Shown here piece by piece: positions 57,193-64,000 of a stretch of DNA of 64,000 bases (its first letter is position 1; each line of letters opens with the position of its first letter). The stretch covers positions 22,189,294-22,253,293 of the forward strand of contig NC_063155.1 of the NCBI RefSeq assembly GCF_020921035.1. The letters run 5' to 3'. The position numbers were made by a program, and so were the translations under genes. The notes under the pieces are model-generated. The model was not told where the DNA came from. It made no database searches and worked only from the letters and a program-made list of their open reading frames with translations. This DNA is from Rhodamnia argentea. Taxonomy: Eukaryota; Streptophyta; Magnoliopsida; Myrtales; Myrtaceae.

Positions 57193-60100
57193 ATGGGGGC
57201 CACGAATTCTAAGGTCGAGGAAGATAAGGCCTTGCAGCTATGCCGGGAAAGGAGGAAGTTTGTTAGGCAAGCCCTTGACGGTAGGTGCTCTCTTGCAGCG
57301 GCTCATGTCATGTACATTCAGGCACTAAGGAACACAGGAACTGCTCTTGGGAAATTTGTTGAACCTGATGCCCATGTGGAATCATCTTTGTATGCATCAA
57401 CGAGTGCAACACCGGAGCCACTTCCATTGATGGAGAAGTCCCTTTCACATTTTTCATTCTCCTCTGCATCATTTTCGCATCGTGTAGATGCAGCTTATAC
57501 TCTTTCTCCATCTCCATCTCCTCCTCCTACCTCTACCATTTATCATGCGAATCAGATGAAATTCACGGGTAGCTATTCTAGAGAAGTTCAAGAAAAGTTA
57601 ATATCACCTACCACAGGGACAATGACTTTTTCTAGTACCCCACGGAATGCTACACCAGATTCCACTGAAAAACCACAAGCATCAGCATTTGAAGACTCTC
57701 CCATTCCACCTGGAGCGCCACAATGGGATTTCTTTGGTTTATTCCATCCAATCGACCATCAATTTTCTTCTCAAGAGGGGAAGCGTATGAACCAGGGGTT
57801 TGAAGATGCTGATGACATTAAAAGGCTTAGGGAGGAGGAGGGGATACCCGAGTTGGAAGATGATGACGAGAAGGGTTCTATAGACAGAACTGAAGAATTT
57901 CAGGATTCGGATGATGAATTTGATGAGCCTTCCACAGAGACCCTGGTTCGCAGATTTGAAAATGTCAATCGGATAAATGATGAATCCATGTCTAGTCCCC
58001 CTCCTACTTTGCCTTCAGTGAGAAGTGCAACTTCAGAAGGTGAATTTGTGAATGGAGACAAAGGCGAGTGTCCTGATGTGTCATCACAAAGGGGCAAATC
58101 AGCTGCCGTTGCTCCATCATCTGAGACAAAGAGAACTCCTGTGAAAGACAACTGTGACGAACAGAAGGTTACAGCAAAGGACTTCTCTTCAAGCATCAAA
58201 GATATCGGATGTCTTTTCATAAAAGCATCAGAATCTGGGAGAGAAGTTCCAAGAAAGCTAGAAGCCAACGAGTTGCATTTTCGCCCAATGTTTCCGGGGA
58301 AAGAACGTATAGAACTCTTCTCTCTTCCACTTACTTTTTGTTTGTGCCAATTGAAAAATGTCAAGCATAACATGTGAAGCGTGAGACCAATGATCTTGTC
58401 TATGTTCCATGCTTATTCAGCTAAAAAATGGGGTTAATGGTCTGGCTTTCTTCTGAGTTGCAGTTTTGTACTTCTAACAGCATATCTCTTTGATGTGGCA
58501 GGTGCACCAGTCATTTCTGTCTACCTTAGGGCATGTTTTTCTTGCGGGGAGGGTCGTCGGCAAGTTCAAGAAGGTATGCTCTTTTCAGAATTATGTAACC
58601 CTTGAATAAGGTTGTGATCACTCACGAGGACTAATGAAGAAATGGTATTGGTTCCTTGTTTTTTCATCTTTTTCCGTAAGTTGAGTATGTCAAAAGTAGG
58701 CCATCTTGGCATGATACTGCTGCACATGTGGGGAAAAATGGAGTAGAGATGATTTTATGATCTGTTCTAGAAAGCAAAAGCAACTATTCATATCTTATAA
58801 TGTCTGGTTGAATGATGGTTTGCTTCTTTGACAGTTAATTATTCTTGTCTCTGCTACGTATGTGTCACTGATCTGTTGTCATAACTTTGTTACCTAGAGC
58901 CTGTTCAAGCGGCAATGAAGTACTTAACATGGCATAGGACGGGATCATCTCGCTCTTCTTCATCAAGGAATCCTTCAGGATTAAATTTAAAGGATGATAC
59001 TGAGGAGCTTAATGGCAATTACATCGGCAGTTTCTGTATGATATCTGGAAGCCATGCCTCGACCTTGGATAGGCTATATGCCTGGGAGAGGAAGCTCTAT
59101 GATGAAGTCAAGGTACTGTTATGAACTACTTGCTGTGACTAGGCTATAATAGTGACATCTTTGTCCTATATATGTATCATTGGCATGTTTACTCTTGTGG
59201 TCCTCAAGAACAAAGTAAATGCTTGTGGACTCATTTGAAGAAATTTTTTCTCTGTATGATTGGATTCTTGGATACCTTTTTCCTATAATCATTATGATGC
59301 TTAAGGGTGGCTTGATTGGTGTGTAATGGTCAACAGATGAGTACTGAATTGCAGAGAGCTGTCTATGGTATTTTGGAAGTTGATCTGACGACTCTAGTCC
59401 GATATATATCTGATTCAAGTTGAATTGGATTTCCATGTTTGTGCTGGGAGTAAAACAGTTTATTTGGTCGTTGTATCTGTGGCTATTGTTCTGACAACAG
59501 ACAGACTGCTGGTAATCTTTGTCACCGCAGCTTTACTATGTATATCTCTTGTGATTGCACAGATCCAAATCTTGTCACTTGCTGTGATACCTATTTATTT
59601 TTATTTTTAGTTTTTTGTTGGGTCTGGTTGTGATACCTAATTGAATTTTTTTTTGGGGTCAAAATTGAAAGTTTAATAAACGCTCAAAATATGGTTTAGA
59701 AGTTTGAACTGCCTGATTTGAAGGTGAAGGGATACATTTCTGATTTTCTAGCTCTCCGTCTCCTAATTTCTTAAAAATATGCATTGCCCAGTGGAGAAAG
59801 AGTTCTCCGCAAATGGCATCATCACCACTGTTGTGTCGGTTGCAACTATCCACAATTTCACTAATTCACATTGATGGTGATGAATGTCACTTGTGGAGAA
59901 GTTTTACTTCCCCGGGCGGCCTTTTAAACAATGGTCCTTTTTTTTACCTCCTTCTTCTTTTATCTGTGGAAGTACCCATAAGTGACTTCTCTAGATTCTT
60001 ACTGAGTTGCTAGTTTAAATATTTTTCAGCATACCATGTTAACTGACTTTATTTTCTATTACCGCATTTGAACATGCTTTGAAGGGTCCCCTAAGTTTTC

Positions 60101-61903
60101 TTTTGTTGTGCTATTTGAGGATTCTTCTAGTAGAGAATGACTTTGCTTTCCTGTCTTCAATTTTTTATGCTGTTTACTTAAATTATGGTCCAATGAAAAT
60201 GCTTGATATTTCAGGCTTGTGATGAGATCAGGAGGGATTATGATGTCAAATGTAAACTTTTGAGGCAATTGGAATCAAAAGGGCATCTGGATTCAAAGGA
60301 AAGAACTGAAAGAATTGGTAAAACTCGTGCTTCCATCAAGGATCTACACTCGAGGGTCATAGTTGCCATTCACAGAATTGACTCCATCTCAAAGAGACTA
60401 GAAGAACTCCGGGACAAAGAGCTTCAACCTCAGCTGGAAGAGTTGATTGAAGGGTATGTACTGGGTGGCTTCCTTTTCTGATGTCTATAGTAGTTGCGTT
60501 CTTTTTCCTGTGTGCACATCGGTTGTGGAACTATGATGCAATGTACTCTGCCAGTCATATGTTGCAGGTGCCACCTCATGCTTGACTGAGGATAGTTGCT
60601 TTTCAGTCAGTTATTTTTCTCTTGGTGCTTGGAGGATTGGTGGAACAATCACATCAACTCCCAGTTAGTACACTTAATATGTCCAGGACATATTAGTCCT
60701 AAGATGATAAATTTACTCTGTGAAGACTGTTTCTCTTTTGTTTATTAGATGCCTTTGTTTGGACAATGAGAAAACAATTTGGAGTCACAATACTAGTTTG
60801 AGGGCACATATGAAAAGCCATAAGTAGCGCTGCGTGTTGCTCGCTAAAACTCAATAATTTGTATTGAACGACGGCTGAATATTTAACCTGATAGCATACA
60901 TGGGAAATAATGACTAATGGCTTAGACAGTATAAACTTTTAGGCAAATAAATCATAAGAAGATGACTGTTCGCTGATGCACTTGATTGATAACAGACTGA
61001 TCTTTTTGGATTCTGGAAAGCTCTAGTGCAGCAAAGGAGTGCAAGTACGTAGCTGGTAGAAGCTCTTTGATATGATATGCTGCTTCTGCTTGATTTGTGT
61101 GCCTACCTACTAAAATCTTGGTCTCCACGTTTCGAAGTATCTATATCAGTGATCTGCAATGAATTCGATCTTCTTTTGAGGGATTCATCTACAGGTGCTG
61201 CCTCTCATGATGCAGGTTAGGTCGGATGTGGGAAGTCATGTTTGAGTGTCACAAGCTTCAGTTCAACATAATCTCAGTAGCTTACAGCAGCAGCAACACT
61301 AAAATCCCAGTGTACTCTGAAGGACATCGGCAGATAACCCTCCATCTTGAAAATGAACTGAGTTCACTATCTTCAAGTTTTACAAAGTGGATTGGAGCCC
61401 AGAAGACGTACTTGGAGGCCATAAACAATTGGCTCGGGAAGTGCATCTTGCTTCCCCAAAAACCTCCCGAGAGGAAAAGGTGGAAGCCGCGACGGCCTCT
61501 GTGGAGCTGTGGGCCACCAATCTATGCCACTTGTGAACTGTGGCTGCAGAAGCTGGAGGCTTTGCCTTCCAAGGATGTGGCAGAGTCAGTTAAAGGTTTA
61601 GCGGCAGAAATTCACCAGTTTTTACCACGTCAAGAAAGGAACCAAGGAAAGAACGCGAAACATCCTCGAACACCACCAACACCCTGGGAAGGTGGAAATG
61701 GGGCTGATTTGGAGGTTAACACATTGAGAGATTACGCCTCGGAGGACTGGACTACAGGTGTTGACCGCTTCCGGTCGAGCTTGGTTGGATTTCTTGGTAA
61801 GTTGAACAAGTACGCAGAGTCATCTGTCGATATGTACACGTCCCTTGAAAAGGCCATCCAAGAATCCAAGAGTAATTATGATAAGTTGAAGTCCCAAGCA
61901 TGA
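57193..61903 (+). CDS. DUF630/DUF632 protein (REL2/NRG2-like)
   Basis: Five exons: 57193-58306, 58502-58573, 58898-59112, 60215-60453 and 61216-61903. The total is 2328 nt, 775 aa. The N-terminus MGATNSK is a good N-myristoylation site, suggesting a membrane pool. DUF630 follows (residues 1-60: LCRERRKFVRQALDGRC, LAAAHVMYIQAL). A Ser/Pro-rich linker and an acidic stretch (EEEGIPELEDDDEKG) come next. DUF632 runs from about 330 to 700 (LRACFSCGEGRRQVQE, HASTLDRLYAWERKLYDEVK, DSISKRLEELRDKELQPQLEEL, LGRMWEVMFECHK). Named family members regulate nitrate signalling (NRG2) and leaf shape (REL2). The start at 57193 is chosen over the in-frame ATG at 57157 because MGA..SK is the conserved beginning and an acceptor-like TTGCAG ends one base before it. 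In-frame reading past exon 1 would stop at 58377, so splicing at 58307 is required. Confidence 0.93.
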
Positions 61904-62891
61904 GGGTGTTATCAGGATTCAGTACAGAATCGTGATCCAGCCATAAGGGGAGGACCATTGCCATGTTGTGGCAGGAAATAAAAAGGGTCTACAGAAATTT
62001 GTATGTTGAGATGTTTATAGACAGGGTGGTAGGTTTACATTACGGCTCTAGCTAGGATGCTGTCGACCGAAAGAGAGATTCGCCAATAGAGCTTCCTGTA
62101 TATTGTTTTTGTTAACTTGATAAAGTTATAATAAAATCTTTACAGTTGGCTACGTCTTCAATGACTCGAGAAAGCATGCCGTTCGTCTTCCTGAATTGCG
62201 GTCGTCCCCACCCCACCCCAACCCCCTGCGCTAATTACCTTCGTCGGGGCCATGAAACCATGGAAGTGGTGTAGGAAAAATCACGTAGCGGTGAGCAACG
62301 GAAGGGATTACTGGATAAGCAGGGAGATACACTCGAAGTTCTGCGGTCGAAGTTGAATGGCTGAACCATTTTTATGAACTCCAAGGTGAATTTTTGGAGG
62401 ATTGGTCCGGGCATGAGGTTCGCCTTTTGTTGCTCTTGCCTCCGATTATAATAGCTTCTTAGCAGGTCTCTCCAGTGCTTGGAGGAGGGAGTAATCACGG
62501 CGAACCCGTCAGGTCGACTCCCAAAACCGATGATCGCGATCCCTTACGCCGAAGCGTAAAATTTGTTCTAGGAACGGCCAATACTTCCTCGCTCTTCCTT
62601 TCGTCCAAGACGGTTCATCAAGTGTTCCCCCCATCGTCACATCTCCCATCAATCTCGCCTTGAATGTATGACTACACACAGGCAAAGTCAAACCCCAAAA
62701 AATGCATAATGATTAAGCAACTAATTATACCAATAAACGATTAATTAAATCCGTTTCTTTTTTTTCTAACCGTAAGTCGATTTTTGTACGACGAAATTTA
62801 CACGACGAGCTACAAAGGTCACAGGCTTCGCTCAAAAGAATAATTAAACAGTCATTATTATATTCTAATGCGACAAAATAAACCATCTTCC
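61904..62891. other. Convergent 3' regions of the DUF630/DUF632 and NHL genes
   Basis: The DUF gene ends from the left and the NHL gene from the right. Minus-strand frames at 62235-62498 and 62509-62691 contain protein-like stretches (SKHWRDLLRSYYNRRQEQQ) but no recognised domain. They might be a gene relic, but I do not call one. Confidence 0.4.
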
Positions 62892-63665
62892 TCAGAATAT
62901 ATCGACCCCATAATGACATTCCCTGGATCCAATCTTTGCCGTCGACGTCAGCTTATCGACCGTTACGTCACACGTCACCTTAACGGTAATCTTCCACGTC
63001 TTCAGAGCCCCCAACTTGAGCTTCACCGGGGCCGTTACCTTCACCGTCAACGGCACTCTCCCTTGGGTCTGATCGCTCACCAGCGCCTGCCGCAATTCGC
63101 TCGTCAAAACCATGGCCCCGCCCTTCAACGCCGCGTCGAACACCGTCGCGTTGTTCGCCGGTTGGTAAAACACCGGCAGAGCGCCGTCGCAGAGCTTGAT
63201 GCCGGTGTAGTAGACTTCCGCGGAGCTTCCTTCGAGGTAGTAGATCCCGATCTTGTCGTTCGGGTTGTTGGCCCTGACAGCGACGTCCATCGCCGGCGAG
63301 ACCGGCGAGGAGGACGTCAGGTTGAGCCCGCCGATCGAGATGCCGCTGACGGCGTAGTCCGGCGACTGCGGCCTCACGACGAGGTAGAAGATTCCGGCGG
63401 CGGCGGCGAGGAGGACGATCAGCGCGGCGACTGCGACGACGGAGCAGCAGCAGCAGCGCCGGAGGGGGCGGGTCTCCCGGCGGGAGTACCGCTTGTAGCG
63501 GCCTTGGTTCTCCGGTGGAGGGACGCGGTAGATTTGGTCCTTGGGGATTTGGATCACGTAGGTGCCCGGGACCGGGGGAGGGACCGGCGTGTCCTCGAGC
63601 GGGGAGAGGGGCTTCCTCGGCGAATCGGGCTCCGGCGAGTCGCGATGGTGGACTCGGTCGGCCAT
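62892..63665 (-). CDS. NDR1/HIN1-like (NHL) protein, LEA-2 domain
   Basis: A single exon of 257 codons on the minus strand. The first 70 residues are cytosolic, Pro-rich and basic at the end (RRETRPLRR). A short Cys cluster (CCCC, 71-74) and a transmembrane segment (about 75-97, VVAVAALIVLLAAAAGIFYLVV) follow. The outer part is a LEA-2/WHy-type domain with the NHL motif NPNDKIGIYY at 134-143 and a YYTGIKLCDGALPVFYQP segment. NHL proteins are plasma-membrane proteins linked to defence and stress responses. Intronless structure and length are usual for the family. A TATATATA at 63821-63828 lies about 155 bp upstream of the ATG and is the probable TATA box. Confidence 0.94.
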   Translation of the reverse strand: MADRVHHRDSPEPDSPRKPLSPLEDTPVPPPVPGTYVIQIPKDQIYRVPPPENQGRYKRYSRRETRPLRRCCCCSVVAVAALIVLLAAAAGIFYLVVRPQSPDYAVSGISIGGLNLTSSSPVSPAMDVAVRANNPNDKIGIYYLEGSSAEVYYTGIKLCDGALPVFYQPANNATVFDAALKGGAMVLTSELRQALVSDQTQGRVPLTVKVTAPVKLKLGALKTWKITVKVTCDVTVDKLTSTAKIGSRECHYGVDIF

Positions 63666-63820
63666 TGCTGAGTCAGCTGAGCTCGTTATGGTGTCAAAGT
63701 TGAGAAGTGAAACCTCTCGAGTCTATACGGCGGCGAACAGAGAGCAGAATGTATGAGCATATGGAGTTAAAGAAGAAGAAGAAGAAGATATTGAGACTGT
63801 TCGTGGCGTGTGTGACTCTG

Positions 63821-63828
63821 TATATATA
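63821..63828 (-). promoter_or_regulatory. TATA box of the NHL gene
   Basis: TATATATA upstream of the minus-strand NHL start codon. An AAG-trinucleotide run lies between them (about 63770-63788). Confidence 0.55.
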
Positions 63829-64000
63829 GAGCGGCCAAACGAGTCGAGCGCGTGAGGAGACATTAACAAACGCGTTATAGCAGTGTGTGCGTGAAATTAC
63901 GAAAAGGGCACTTGGCCATGTTGTCCGTACCATCATAATGACCCAATGATACGAGGCCACGTAAGCACTCGGTAAGAAAAGGCAAATATTTCATCTGTTG
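63829..64000. other. Upstream region of the NHL gene
   Basis: Nothing recognised beyond promoter DNA; the window ends here. Confidence 0.4.

Noticed and set aside
62868..63671. Long plus-strand open frame opposite the NHL gene
   Set aside because: Mirror frame of a GC-rich single-exon gene; no domain of its own.
1..64000. CRISPR array, bacterial operon, viral genome or biosynthetic gene cluster
   Set aside because: None seen. The genes are ordinary plant nuclear genes with introns, and neighbours share no pathway. No tRNA or rRNA gene could be recognised by eye; a tRNA search program would be decisive.

Overview
This is a 64-kb stretch of nuclear DNA from a flowering plant. Most genes have several short exons with GT/AG borders and AT-rich introns. 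The encoded proteins belong to plant-specific families: FAR1-related factors, DUF630/DUF632 proteins, GPI-anchored lipid-transfer proteins, NHL proteins and chloroplast geranylgeranyl reductase. The spaces between genes are full of small inverted-repeat transposons and GA/TC microsatellites. Gene structures fit a eudicot. My impression is a woody, Myrtales-like genome, but nothing in the sequence proves the species.

Layout. 0.5-2.4 kb (minus): a double-stranded-RNA-binding protein with three dsRBDs. 5.0-5.4 kb (plus): a tiny two-exon CxxC/CxxC protein of 74 aa. 6.9-15.0 kb (minus): a complete 13-exon NBS1 gene (MRN DNA-repair complex). 16.6-19.9 kb (plus): NADH-cytochrome b5 reductase, eight exons. 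21.1-27.3 kb (minus): an APY6-type apyrase, eight exons. 27.9-29.3 kb (minus): intronless geranylgeranyl diphosphate reductase. 29.7-31.4 kb (minus): GPI-anchored lipid-transfer protein, three exons. 36.8-41.5 kb (plus): FRS3-type FAR1-related factor. 45.6-47.5 kb (plus): ribosomal protein eL30. 48.8-50.9 kb (plus): a multi-pass membrane protein with histidine-rich stretches. 57.2-61.9 kb (plus): a DUF630/DUF632 protein. 62.9-63.7 kb (minus): an NHL protein. Exon joins were worked out by hand from splice sites, reading phase and family knowledge. For each multi-exon gene the stated exon lengths sum to an intact reading frame.

The genes do not form a pathway or cluster. They are ordinary, independently regulated housekeeping, regulatory and stress genes. 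The mobile-element layer is more unusual. A PIF/Harbinger-like terminal-inverted-repeat family occurs four times (4.5, 43.8-45.3, 46.3 and 54.2 kb); three copies have exact TTA/TAA target duplications. The 1.4-kb member encloses GC-rich broken coding sequence, as in Pack-type gene capture. A different, Mutator-like MITE with a 10-bp imperfect target duplication sits in an NBS1 intron, and several long foldback elements lie in the gene-free stretches.

I found no convincing new multi-gene system. The best leads are the captured sequence inside the Harbinger-like element, the apyrase with altered nucleotide-binding motifs, the three-dsRBD protein, the small CxxC protein and the uORFs before FRS3.
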